DNA of 64,000 nucleotides from NCBI GenBank assembly GCA_037349315.1, contig JBAIAC010000004.1:43093001-43157000 (forward strand), given 5' to 3'. Below are positions 46,164-57,850 of the stretch, one piece after another. The notes under the pieces are model-generated. The model did not search any database, was not told where the DNA came from, and saw nothing but the letters and a program-made list of their open reading frames with translations. The position numbers and the translations under genes were made by a program. This DNA is from Chelydra serpentina (Eukaryota > Chordata > Testudines > Chelydridae). The first letter of the stretch is position 1, and each line of letters opens with the position of its first letter.

Positions 46164-46815
46164 AGAGGACTCAGACCTCCTACAAATATTTTTGCATTTT
46201 CTTCCCCTTTTTTGCTTTCTTTGATTTTTGAGGGGTTTTTTGCTTGCTTAGAGAGTGTACAAACTCCGTCATGGCTCTGGTGAGGGCTTTTGCAGCTAGC
46301 TTTGCTGAGCGCCTGAAATCCTCTTCCAAGATCTCTTTCTGAGTCCTTGCCTGCTGGGTTGGGGGGGGCGGGGGGGAAGGGAGAGAGAAATGCTTTCAGG
46401 GCCCTGCTGGTCAAATTGGGAAGGAGGGGGGTGTTTATGAACTCTGTTTCTTTTCCCAAGGTGCTCTGGACCCATTTTAGGACTTGGAAGGGATTTGTGA
46501 CCCTGCCAGTCTGCCCCATTTTCCAGGGGCCCCTTAGAACTTACTCGACTGATCGGCATTCTCCTGGTCCTTGGAGCCTCTCTCTGCTCCACCCATAGAC
46601 TCCTGGTTCATTGTTCCCACGTCAGAGTCACAGCTGCTCTGGTGGGTAGAGGATCCCGCATGCCTAACTGACTTATAGCCCTGGGACCTAATAGAGTGAG
46701 GGATGAAGGCTGGGTAAAGGCTGGACACAACTCACTGTCCGCTGAACCTGGGAGGCAGTCTCACAGATGGAGCACCATTTGGATTTCGCTTGCTCAGGAT
46801 TTTTTAGACTGCTCT

Positions 46816-46927
46816 GCCATACCTGGAAGATGCAGAGGTGCAAACAGGGAGGCACTGCAGCTGAAGCTACAGCCATACCTGGAAGATGCAGAGGTGCAAA
46901 CAGGGAGGCACTCCAGCTGGAAGCCCT
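46816..46927. repeat. 56-bp tandem duplication
   Basis: GCCATACCTGGAAGATGCAG starts at 46816 and again at 46872; the two 56-bp units differ at only a few sites near their 3' ends. It lies within DIRS-3 gag sequence and must have arisen after insertion or in the source copy. Confidence 0.9.
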
Positions 46928-47283
46928 GAAATCCAGGGATTCCAACAACCAGCTAAAACTGGCACAGGGGAGGAGGGGCTGGGAGGGAGATGACTGCTTA
47001 CCACTTGCCCAAATTTGAACAAACCCCCGCCCCCCCAAACAACCCTTAGGCAGATGAAGGCAGGAGCCTTCATATCACTGTCCTCAGCTGACATGCAGGC
47101 AGACAAAACTAGATGCAAGCAGAAGCAGAGGGAGTGTAGCCAGAGCGGAGGCCCCAAAACACTGATCTGCCTCAGTGAAGCCACAGATCAAGGAGAGCAG
47201 CCCAGACGTCAAGAATTGTGGGAGACGCTGGGCTGCAGAAAGAAAGAGACTTTAACGTCTTAAAATTAATCCTAAATGAGTAA

Positions 47284-47579
47284 GGGCTGGTCTACACTAG
47301 CCCACAAGTTCGAAGTAAGATACGCAACTTCAGCTACGTGAATAACGTAGCTGAAGTCGAAGTATCTTATTTCGAACTTTAAAGTACTTACCCCTGGTCC
47401 ACACAGCGGCGCGCAGCTCCCCCGTCGACTCCGCCTGCTCTGTTCGCAGAGCAGGATTACCGGCGTCAACGGGGGAGCACTTCCTGGTTCGATTTATCGC
47501 GTCTAGACAAGACGTGATAAATCGAACCCAGAAGATCGATCCGACGCCGCCGACGCTGCGGGTAAGTGTAGACCTACCC
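47284..47579 (+). mobile_element. multi-hairpin Harbinger-type MITE, copy C
   Basis: 296 bp flanked by TAA on both sides (47281-47283 and 47580-47582). The ends are GGGCTGGTCTACACTA and GGGTAGGTCTACACTT (read inward). Three stem-loops: CTTCAGCTACGTGAATAAC with its complement (47329-47360), CCCCGTCGAC with GTCAACGGGG (47420-47475), and GGTTCGATTTATCGCGTC with its complement (47487-47530). Confidence 0.88.
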
Positions 47580-47582
47580 TAA

Positions 47583-48785
47583 GTTTCATATTCAATATGT
47601 GGAACTTAGCAGATCTGAAATGGGGATAAATATTTTTTTTTATATTCCTTTCCAGCTGAAAACATCTTCCAAAATAGTTTAATGTTCAATTGCTCTTCTA
47701 ATGGTTATATTCATACAACTCTTCCTATTAAACTATCCAAGGTGTCTTACAATAAAATAGAAATTAAATGAATACAAAGGTGCAAGAACAAAACATTTAA
47801 TCACAGGCCACAAATGAAGTTCAAAGTGCTGTGTAAAGGCCTTGGGAAATAAAATGGCTTTGAAACCTGATTTTAAAAAAGATTAGTACTGTTGTCATCC
47901 TTAAGCAAAATAAATACATACATACATACATAAATAAAAACAGGACATTCCCCAGCTGCAACACTACAGCAACGGTACAAGGAGCTCCCTTGCCTCTGAA
48001 AGCTGCAAACAAACTCTTTGGGCTTGAGAAAACTCTCATAGATGGTACACAGAGAGAAACTCAGAAAGGCATTCAGAACCCTGTCTCTTAAGGGCTTTAC
48101 AAGATAAAAATCAATATGCTATATTCACACCATATGCACAAAGGCAGGCAGTGAAGGGAACACAGTAGTAGGAAGGTACTGCCCCTTTGTCCATCTTCAA
48201 CAGTATTCAAACTGTGACATTCTGTACTAGCTGCAGGCAGTGAATCAGCCTTTTGGGTAGCCCTATGGTAGACAGCATTACAATAGTCAACTTGTGTGTC
48301 ACATCATGTCAGATGAGCATGTAAGCAATATGGGAGCACTCTGGAGACATTTTTATGATAAAAATCAGCCCTGACCACTCTTGATACTTGATCATCAGCT
48401 CCAATCAAGAGCTACTCCTAAACTTTAGCCCTTTGAAGTGATTCACCATCAAAGGTTGGAAGGCCTATCAAAATGTCGCCGTCTCTCTTTAATGCAATCG
48501 ACAAGATTTTAGTCTCACTTCAATCTCATCCAGTTTTCAGCCATCCAGTTTCAGATTTCTAAGACAGCACTGCCAAGACAATTTAATGTCTTCGGAACAT
48601 GGTGAGATCATAAATCTGTACATCTGATAGCCGGGGATAACCTAACCCAAATCTTTCACAGAGATCTCCTAGAGGCAGCATATAAGAATTTTAGAACATC
48701 TGAGCCAACACTGGCCAATGCAAAACGCTTCACATAGTCCCATCAAGACACAAAGAGAATGTATCCAGTGACACAAGCTTAATTA
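47583..48785. other. no gene seen; (CATA)n microsatellite
   Basis: A short CATA repeat lies at about 47917-47934. Remaining sequence is intron-like with no recognised repeat or exon. Confidence 0.35.
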
Positions 48786-48787
48786 AT

Positions 48788-49108
48788 AGACTTTGAGGCC
48801 AGAATTATGTTCATCTAGTCTGATCTCCTCCTCCATGACAGAACAAGGAGTAATGGTCTCAAGTTGCAGAGGGGGAGGTTTAGGTTGGACATTAGGAAAA
48901 ACTTTTTCACTAGTAGGGTGGTGAAGCACTGGAATGGGTTACCTAGGGAGGTGGTGGAATCTCCTTCCTTAGAGGTTTTTAAAGTCAGGCTTGACAAAGC
49001 CCTGGCTGGGATGATCTAGTTGGGTTTGGTCCTGCTTTGAGCAGGGGGTTGGACTAGATGACCTCCTGAGGTCCCTTCCAACCCTGAGATTCTATGATTC
49101 TATGATAA
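48788..49108 (+). mobile_element. CR1 LINE 3' end with octamer terminus
   Basis: A short minus-type CR1 scrap at 48788-48835 is followed from 48840 by a colinear plus-strand CR1 3' end: GGTTTAGGTTGGACATTAGG, GAATGGGTTACCTAGGGAGG, GGTCCTGCTTTGAGCAGGGG, and the ATTCTATGATTCTATGAT terminus typical of turtle, crocodile and bird CR1. Heavily 5'-truncated. Confidence 0.9.
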
Positions 49109-49109
49109 T

Positions 49110-50165
49110 GCACCCCACAGAACCTCGCCCAGTGGTGTCTGCATTTGCATCAGGTAAGAATGATCGAAATTCAAATATTCCCAGTCTCACACAACCAATC
49201 CAATAAATTATCCAGTAGACCAAACTAACTCAGTTACAAGGGCAGTCTCACTACTGTGTTCATCTGAAACAGACTGAAATGGATAATCCGTGCTATGTAA
49301 GTGTTATCATAGCTGTATTGCCAGGACCTTCTCCAGAGCTTTACCTACAAATGGCAGGCTAGAAATCAGTAAGTAATTTCTAAACACATATGCATTGAGC
49401 AAAGAGGACTTTTTGACAGAGGCTTCATTGCCAGTTTTTCAAAACAATTTGAATATGTATGTCTAATAACATCTCAATTATGCCTGAAAAGACAGGCATC
49501 CAGCTTCCCAGCCCTCCAAGACGGATATTATGATATAAGGACATATGGATATTAAATGGGCTTACTCACACTATTTTCACAGCTTTGAATCTGAAACTAT
49601 CCTAAAATTCCTTCCCAGAAAGCCAAGTAATCTGAGACCTCAAGATGTAGCAAAAATTCCTTAACCTGAGACATGCTATGCAGATTATCACATATGGACA
49701 AAATCTTGCTTTCAAAAAATTAGATAAATATATCATATTTTTATCCTGATGTTGTCTGCAGTGGCTGCTGAAAGTCCAGATGAATCAGACCATCAAAAAA
49801 ACATAACGAGAGCTGTGGACAATTATTCAAGGATGCTTTATCAGTCCTGAAACATAAGCTCATTATGCAGAGGTCATAGTATCCTGCTGATAGGAAAAAA
49901 TATACCCTCAAGGCAACTCTGCCCTGTATGCAATGTATTTATCTGCAGCTAACCCAGTTGAGGCTAAAATAAACTACAGAAAAATACACCTACAATAAAA
50001 TTACCTAAAAACCTATGGAAATATGTATTTTCTTTTATTACAGTATTTGAAATAGCATCTCAAAAAATACCAGTCAAGACACCCACACTGGTCTCTGGCA
50101 GATAGTCTGTAAAGTCATAAAGGTCACTATAAAGAACTGCTTTTGATATCTGAAATTTCAACCAA
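49110..50165. other. no gene seen
   Basis: AT-rich intron-like sequence. No exon, transposon protein or inverted ends recognised. Confidence 0.35.
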
Positions 50166-50547
50166 AAAAGAGATGGTTACTTACCTGTAAATGGAGGTTC
50201 TTCAAGATGTGCGTCCCTATCTGCATTCCACTGTTGTTATGCATGTGCACCATGCACCTGGAGTCGAAGAATTTGAAAGTGGTGTCTGTTGGTCTGTGCA
50301 TCCACCCTGACTTGCCTAGTGCTTCCATCTGAGGCGATAAAGGGTGGCACAGACCAACCTTGTCTCCAGTTCCTTCTCAAATGTGGATCTGACAGATCCA
50401 AAGCAGAGGGGAAAGAGGGCAGGTAGTGGAATATACATACGGACTATACGTCTCAAAGAACCTACAGTTACAGGTCACTAACCTCCTCTTCTTCTTCCAG
50501 TCATGGTCCCTGTTGTATTCCAATGTGGGTGATTGACTAGCAGTACC

Positions 50548-51120
50548 TCAGTAGGAGGAGGTGAGGATGAGGATGGAAGGGATAGAATTCCACACACCTG
50601 CTCTACATATGTCTTGAAGACGCACATCTTGAAGATATACTGTGGTCACTGTTTGAACTCTATTGGGGTGAGCCCGCATCCCGGTGCCAGGAGGTAGGTT
50701 CAACAGCAGGTAGTAGTTTAATCCAGCTGGAAATCCGTTTGAAGTTCTCCAGGTGGAGACTGCATGTCCTCTGATTCTCTCTGCTACCACAACAAACAGT
50801 CTAGGGGACTTCCTGATTGTTTTGGTTCTCTGTAGGTAAAAGGCCAAGGCTCGTTGAACATCGAGGGAATGGATTCTATGTTCTTCTGCAGAGGCATGTG
50901 GTCTCGGGAAGAAAATAGGTAAGTGAATGGATTGATTAAGATAGAAATGTGAGGCCATCTTTGGTAAAAAGTATGGGCATAAGGAAACCTTATCCTTGTG
51001 GAATACCATAAATGGTGGATCTGCCATCATAGCACCGAGTTCACCATTCCTTCTTGCTGAAGGGCTGGCTACAAGAAAGGCAACCTTCATGGAGAGAAGG
51101 AACAGAGAACAGGTCACCAA
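50548..51120 (-). pseudogene. DIRS-2 tyrosine recombinase fragment
   Basis: 190 open codons read MKVAFLVASPSARRNGELGA (the Arg box, with NGEL for the usual VSEL), FHKDKVSLCPYFLPKMASHF, HSLDVQRALAFYLQRT, SPRLFVVVAERIRG, the HxxR box as RAHPNRVQTV, and DVRLQDICRAGVW followed by a Tyr near the C terminus. Arg, His, Arg and Tyr positions thus all appear present, unlike DIRS-1. The N-terminal part upstream of 51120 is frameshifted, so the protein is incomplete. DIRS recombinases join a circular cDNA to the target without target duplication. Confidence 0.8.
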
Positions 51121-51469
51121 TGGTTTGAAATGGGGAGGTCATTAGTATTTAGAGTACCAGATTCAGATCCCACTGAGGCGTGATCTTTGGGAGAGCTGGA
51201 AAGATTCTTAGGAGGCCTTTCCAAAATCTAGCAGTTAACAGGTGTGTAAAAATGGAGGATGGAACATGTTAATCACCATGAGGTGGACCCGCAAAGAGCT
51301 GAAAGTGAGACCAGATGTCTTCAAAGATAGAATGTAGTCCAGGATGAGAGAAATTTATGTAATTTCCGGTATAACACCTTTTTGTTGTGTCCAAGAGGAA
51401 AAGCATTTCCACTTAGCCCGGTAAACTTACCTAGTGGAGTCTTTCCTGCTGGTAGTGAGAATTTCCTAT

Positions 51470-52249
51470 ACAGCTAAGGAATGTGCCCATTGTATACTTG
51501 ATGCCCATCCAAATTCCACAGTTTGAGGTGGAGCAGTCCTGGATTGGGATGTTTGATTCTGCCATTGCACTGGGTCAGAAGACCGGGGAAATTCAGGATG
51601 GTAAATCAGTGGACGGGATGACATGTGCAGTAGGTTGGGGAACCAGAACTGTCTGAGACAGAAGGGGGTGATCAAGATGACCATCACTTTGTCTAATTGG
51701 ATCTTGTGTAGCTCTCAATAGGCACAGTAGTGGGGGTGGGGAAGGCACAGTTGAGCTGATCTGACCAGGAGAGAAGAAGACCACCGCCCCGAGAGCAGTA
51801 ACTGAGGGCTCCCCTGGAGCAATATCCATTTGTTGTTGGCCTGAGAGTGAATAGGTCTCTGGTTGGGGTTCCCCACTGCATGAAGGGGTCCTGTAGTACT
51901 CCATCATGATGTTCCCACTCACAGTTGATTGCAAAGTGCCTGCTGTGTGAGCCTGCGAGCACAGTCTGAGTCCCAAGAAGGTAGACACAGTCTGAGTCTA
52001 GCATCTGATTACTGATGCACCAATTCTAAAGACTGACCACTAATGTGCCTGGGAAAGTGTGTTCGCTCCCCCGCGTTTGCTGATGTAGAAAACAGTGGTC
52101 ACGCTGTCTGACATAATCAGGACATGATGGGAGCAAATGAGTGGAAGAAAGAACTCACACGCCTTCCTTACTGCTCCAAGTTCCAGAATATTGATGTGCA
52201 TCCTGGATTCTTGAGGTGCCCATGTCCCTTCTGTTGTGCAGTTGTCCAT
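51470..52249 (-). pseudogene. DIRS-2 RNase H and linker fragment
   Basis: 52249-52040 reads HINILELGAVRKACEFFLPL and SDSVTTVFYISKRGGANTLS, the DIRS RNase H region (LEL; D-S/N-TT-FYI-K-GG). Downstream frames (52004-51470) give FMQWGTPTRDLF, LLLSWSDQLNCAFPTP and SDSSGSPTYCTCHP, the linker between RNase H and recombinase. At least three frameshifts. Confidence 0.75.
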
Positions 52250-52369
52250 AGTGCTTCTACATGAGGCAAGTCAGAGCACACATGTGGACCAACAGACACT
52301 ATTTTCAAAATGTCTGACTCCACCAGGAGCATGGTGTGCATGTATAACCACAGTGGAATACAATGAGGC

Positions 52370-54268
52370 CATTACTCAATGAAGAATGTACATGTTTAAG
52401 GGCTTAAAACTGATGGGTTACGGTTATTTTGGGGAAATTTAATATGTCTGTCACATAATTCTAAAGGGCCCAATGCTGCACTTCTTTCACACCCAAAATT
52501 CCCACTGAAGTTGTCAGCTGGCTTTTTGGGAGCGTAAAAAATGTAAGATTGCCTCCAAAGCAAGGGGTTCTTTTTTCCTCCTTCAATTCTTGTAGAAATG
52601 CTAATTTGTCCAATTTTTCATTAACCAATCCTCGTTCCATTTAGCAATACTGAACCCAGCAATGATGTAATTGCCAGAAACTGTTCACTCATTATAAAGC
52701 TATTTAGGGTACAGTATGTGAAGTATAGATACAAAATTAGTTTGACAGTACCTCTGTTTTACAAGAACTAAAGAAAACAAATTAAGAGTAAAAGACAGAA
52801 GTCCACCACTCAATTTAAAAGGGCCACTCTCCATTGTGAAAACTCAACTGTAATGCTTCAGACTGGGGCAAACCTCAGGGCTTACTGCTCCAGACTACCA
52901 AACCAAATCTGGTAACTTTGAATGAGCATTAGAAGTTTGACCACAGAACAGTTTATGATGCATACCATGGAATATTTTACAGTCTATACCAAGGAATGAG
53001 CATTAAAAAAAACACTTGTTCTGGAAGCATTAACATGTCTATGTAATTATAGAAAGCAATGGAACTGCAGCCAAGAGGAAATGGTCCACATTAGTTTTGC
53101 TAATGAGCTGGAATGCCTCAACATATTTAGATTTGATTATATAAATAAAATGGGGTTTGGTCTGGTTTTTACTTCTCCCTGCTTTTGTCAAAAACAAAAA
53201 TTCAAAATGCGGTTCACTTCTTTCCAATACTGTAGTTTGACTTCATTCAACACTGTATTATTGACATGGCATACCAGCCTGCCTGCAGTGGAAGCAAATC
53301 ATTGCTTAGAACTCCATGGTGATTTTAGATCTCTGCCAATTAATTTCCCCAACTAAAGATAAAAATAACATTTCAGCCATCTGACTGGAATGTTGGCAGA
53401 GTATCCTCTGTATGAGGCCAGGAATAACATCAGGGCTCCTTACCACTCTAGCTCATGGAGATTTAGGTTCCTGCTCATCAATATTTTATTTACTCATAGG
53501 TATCTTTCTAGTTAGGAAATTTAGCACATCCAGATGGCTATGTAATCTGGATGATAGGAAAAAGGAAATTCTGCATGTGGTCACACACTGGCTTATTCAG
53601 ATCCTAAATTCGCTGAAGCAGGAATTATCTCTTATTATGCATTTATATGGTGCTTTTGGGATGCTGATCTTGGTTAGGGCCCCCATAATACAAGTAATTG
53701 CCCAGATTCAGGAAAACACTTAAACACATGCTTTATTTTAAGCATATGCTTAAATCTCATTGACTTTAATTCAAGTTAATAACATGCTTAAGTGTTTTAC
53801 TAGAGAAGGGTACTTTTCGGAATAGGAATCAATAACAAAAACAGCCAATAACAACAACATAGGCAATTGCATATTTGCAGGAGTTCATCAATACTAACAG
53901 GTAAACACATTTCCTTGGTTTAATAAAGTAACTGCATAAGAAGTTAACACTAATCACTGTGAATAGTGCAGAATAAATTAGTCAGTACATCATTTCTCAA
54001 AATAAGAGAACTGCACATGGGAAACATGTACAGGTTAGTTCAATGCCAGAGAGCAGCAGGACTGCCTCAGCATGGATTCCTCATGCAGCGGTACTCTAAT
54101 ACTACAGTGATGAGCACTTTAGAAATTCAAAACCGAAAACGTTGTTTGAAAAAAGAAGCTAAGGTTGCTATGTGAAAACAGTGTAATCACCTAATTGCAC
54201 CATTTGTAAAACTTAGGCACTCAAAAGCATGGGAATGGATAGTTAGGGACACTGTAGTGGTATTTATA
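52370..54268. other. no gene seen; palindromic repeat at 53697-53805
   Basis: The palindrome pairs AAAACACTTAAACACATGC with GCTTAAGTGTTTTAC around a TTGACTTTAATTCAAG centre, and is related to 36305-36400. Other frames in this stretch (53081-53356, 53412-53723) have no domain or splice support. Confidence 0.4.
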
Positions 54269-55350
54269 AACCCCATACTGAGCATAGGCAGAAGAGGGAG
54301 GACAGTCTTCCCTGCTTACAGGCAATCAAGCTGACCACACCCCAGCATAACCACCAGAACTGCCAATCATGGAGACACACCCACAGCTGAGACGAATAAG
54401 GAAAACAAGCCCAACTACAAAGGGAGAACAGCAAGAGAAGGAGGCACAAAGGCTGGGGACGGCAAAGGATAACAGCCCTGCACCAGATTACCTCTAAGAC
54501 ACTGACAGGGAGACAACGGAAGACTGCAAGCCCTGGAGTTTAAGGGCTGTGTGATGAAGCAGAGCAGCAGCCAGTGAACACATCAGGGGTTAAAGAGAGC
54601 CTCTGGGCCCAGCTAGCCCTGCCCTGTTATACCTGCAGCCAATGCCATACCTGGAGGGAGGAGAAAAGGAAAGAGCCTGGCTCAGTTTGGGGATGACTGG
54701 TGAAGGGGCAGGAGCTAGCTGCCTCTATAACAGGGGAAGGAACACTAACCTGCCCACCAAGGGAGCCACCTGGGAGTAAGCACTGGCTCCCCAGCCAAGG
54801 GGGAGTGTGGGAGGAGACTTAGGAGCCTCTAGCTCCAGAGGCAACTGAGTGGGTGAAGCCCAGGGACATTGTGGGGCTCAGCCGCCTCCCCAAACTTGCA
54901 GCTGCCACCCGAAGGAGCCTGGGACCATGATGAGGTGCTGCTCAAGACCCATGAGAAGGACCCTACAGGAGGCAGGTTGCCCAACTAAGCAGACTAGAGG
55001 GGCTATGTCACAAACCGAACCTAGTGGTAGGAAGTAGCCCAGGGCAGTGAATTTAGCCTGCCGGTAGGGCTTCCCCTGTTCAGGGGTTCACAAACACAGG
55101 GCCCTAGGCTGGGATGCAATGGAAAGTGAGGGCCTGGGTCCCCCTACCTCCTCCCCAGGCTTAAAGACATAGGCCCCGCAACCAAGCAGGCGGCTGGGAG
55201 CCACACACTCTAACCACAAAGCTGTCTGGCCCTCTAGGCTGCCCATTACAGGCTGACTGACCTCAAATGAGTCAAGTTAATGGACTGGGCTAACTGGAAA
55301 GGAATAGAGGGAGACTTCTTAGGAGAAAGCTGGGATCTCTAGAGAGCCTG
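54269..55350. repeat. GC-rich probable LTR-type interspersed repeat
   Basis: A compositionally distinct purine/GC-rich block of about 1.1 kb lies in AT-rich flanks. It includes TATAACAGGGGAAGGAAC near 54727 and GTTCAGGGGTTCACAAACAC near 55079. No protein domain and no terminal repeats could be established. An LTR-element remnant is my best guess from composition alone. Confidence 0.3.
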
Positions 55351-57309
55351 CCCCAAGAACAGTTGACATACACCATATGATGAATGTACTCATTTTATCT
55401 TTATATATTCTTACAAATATTAAGGGTTAAAGTTTGGATAAACTGGATTTCCCCCCTTATGAACATATATATTTTAAATGGATACTTACAGGTCAACTTT
55501 CGTCCAAAAACAATAAAAAGTATTCAGTTTATATTTTTTCATAACTTTCATAAAGAATCATTTTGCCCAAAACAATAAACACACTCCTGCTAGCGTTTGC
55601 TACCCAGAAATTACAGCAAGTAGGCTGGTGTAACAAAGAAAGTGGAGTGGCATGAACAGGCATTGAAGTTGTCAGCAAGGAATTAAACAGGATCTTCATA
55701 GCCAAAAAGACAGATTTGTCACAGACTTCAATGGTAGTCTTAAATACAAAACAATTATGTCCAAATACATTTGTAATGGTGCATTTTGTAGCTGTGTGAG
55801 CGGTGCATTGAGAATGTTGTAATTGTGGGGTGCCTGACTGTAATAACACTACTTTCCCTATTCCCAGCTGTACTAAGTATCTCTTATTGTTTAATCATCT
55901 GCCCATTCTACTGGAAGATTATCAAATACTTAAATATCTGTAAGAATCCACAGTTTTAAAAGGCAGCACCCTAAAGATTTGCAGAGCTTCTCTCATCAGT
56001 GTTGAGTAATACACAATTAAGGAAAGCCACGCATCACAAGTCCAGGAATAAATTATTCATCGTTAAATCATATAGGCTGCCTGTTCTTACCATGTGAACT
56101 GAAATCCCATCAGCTGGGAGTTAGGGATTCAACCATGCACTGAACATGGAAATTAGCTATTGCAGAACATTGACTTTTAGAAGTTCCTGACCTGGCAGGA
56201 CTGAGTAACAGACCTCCTGGCCTTACATGAAATGTAAGAGTCATATAATCAGTAGTTTGGCCAGTGGTCCTCATTTCTGCAGTGACTGCATCTGTACTTT
56301 TCTGCCCTGAGCCTCCTTCAGGCCCTAGTTAACCTTTGCTCATAAAGCATCATGTGTTCCAGAACTGTTTAATGGGAAAGAATCTTGTAGCCAGTACTTG
56401 GTACATGGGAACCCAAACTGCAGGAGGTTACTGAATTTATTAGGCAGTAGATAGCTTAAAACCACACTGTCAGCTTTTCAGCAACAATTTTTGTTTCCCC
56501 ACTTTTAAGACACTTGATACTATAGCTAAACTGATCATTTTAGTCTATTTCCTTTTAACTCTGGTCTTCTGAAATGCAAGTTTCTGTGTCAAACTTCCCA
56601 CTAATTTAAACTACTACAGCAATACAAGTAGGGACATAAGTTATTATTTATTACTAATATTAGAGTAGCATTCAGATGTCCAATTAGGATTAGGCCCCTC
56701 TGTGCTAGGCACTGTACAAACTCAGAGATAGACAGTCCCTTATAAGTCAATTGACTAGCTAAAATTCAGGAACTAATCATGTCATTGCATTATTGTTTAT
56801 ACAAATGTCACAGCTGAAAATTTATCATCCCTTACATTTCAATATTAAGGTATTTAGAATTCTTCTGAAATCAAATTTTAATTCCAGTTTCAGCTGCATT
56901 GTGAAATAACTAGAATGCCTTACAAGTGAGCACCATGAAAATAAACTTGGTCATGATAGAGAGAGCTTTATGGAACCTAATAATAAAGAAACATCTTCTG
57001 TGTGATGCAGCCTTTGCTCCTGGTGAGCCCATCTCACTATGACGCTGCACTGGTTACAGCAACAGCAACTCTACCTGAATTCCTTGAGCTCAGCTCTCTC
57101 ATGACACAATACAAAATAACTGCTACCGACTTAAAGTCGAATTACTCAATTCTTGGAAGGCAAGGGCCTCTAATGTTTTACCCGGGATTAACCCTCAATT
57201 TTGCAGGCTCATTTGCATTTTCACAATCTCTCTTTTTGGCCCAATGATTCTTTTATTATTTTATCCACAATGGAACAGCTTCAACAGAAGAGTCTGAGAT
57301 AGCCCCACA
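55351..57309. other. no gene seen; L2/L3 tail scrap at 56640-56760
   Basis: The scrap reads TTAGGATTAGGCCCCTCTGT and CTAGGCACTGTACAAACTCA, a reversed L2/L3-type 3' end. The minus frame at 55529-55849 (106 codons) and the plus frame at 57002-57247 lack recognisable domains. Confidence 0.4.
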
Positions 57310-57850
57310 TCAGAAGGTGTTATAGCCCAGTGGTTTTGGCACTCACCTCAGAGATGGTACAGCCCTGTACAAAATCCTTCTCCCCTCAGGTGGAGGGGGA
57401 ATTGAACTGGGTGAGGGGGAGAGGGGATCTCCTACATCCCAGGTGAGTATACTAACCATTGGGCTAAAATAGATGAGAGTGTGTCTCCTTCATCTTGCTT
57501 CCCTTGCCAGCCATTTTGTGTAAACGCATCAATAGAGGCCACATCTGGTAGGTGAGCTCTGAATACGGCTACTGGATAAGGCCCCACAGATGAGTTATGG
57601 GAAGGAATTCCTATCCTTCCCTGATTCATGAATTGTACTGGGGCTTAGGCTTCCAGACACCTGGCATGCGGCAGCAGTGCACATGGTCTGAGGCAGAAGC
57701 ATAGTCATCTAGCAACTTTAACTGCAAAAACTTATGCGCTAAGTGACTTTAGGCACCCATAGGGTTGGGTGGCATCTGAGCAGGGGTTTTGTGAATTCCA
57801 GGTGCCTAAAGTGGCAGTTAGGCACCTAAATCCCTTTGTGAATCTAGCCC
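57310..57850. repeat. old repeat with tRNA-like modules, second copy
   Basis: It has TATAGCCCAGTGGTTTTGGC (57322) and an inverted CTAACCATTGGGCTA (57452), and ends TTAGGCACCTAAATCCCTTT, then GTGAATCTAG. Same layout and ending as 20490-21130, so the two are copies of one family of several hundred bp. Confidence 0.5.

Larger units (their letters stand above)
43320..47270 (-). mobile_element. DIRS-3 retrotransposon relic with three hAT insertions
   Basis: On the minus strand from high to low: a gag start region (KWCSICETASQVQ near 46770), gag text (EIPKADSAVVPLAKD, EFYTEDPTNRKMEATLR near 45260-45380; SRRHLW-like TRRHLWVCPW near 44570; LLFGEKLN near 44470), and a reverse transcriptase fragment FRMETLISTVSSLSQGYFRT, SVDLADGYLHIPI (43554-43400). 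hAT elements at 43966, 44615 and 45725 interrupt it. No tyrosine recombinase was found. Many stops. The gag (DPxxRKME type) belongs to a different DIRS subgroup from DIRS-1. Confidence 0.65.
50170..52369 (-). mobile_element. DIRS-2: internally deleted DIRS with inverted terminal repeats
   Basis: Inverted arms of about 106 bp lie at 50221-50326 and 52254-52361 (shared words GTGTCTGTTGGTC, CTGACTTGCCT, TATTCCACTG). This is the inverted terminal repeat arrangement of DIRS elements. A second short inverted pair, GGTTACTTACCTGTAAATGG at 50175 and its complement at 50456-50483, may be part of the internal complementary region. Between the arms, on the minus strand, are an RNase H fragment and a tyrosine recombinase. 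Gag and reverse transcriptase are missing, so about half the element was lost while both ends survived. Confidence 0.8.

Noticed and set aside
57002..57247. 81-codon plus frame as a possible exon
   Set aside because: No splice sites of good quality around it, no family resemblance, and it is on the strand opposite to the host gene.
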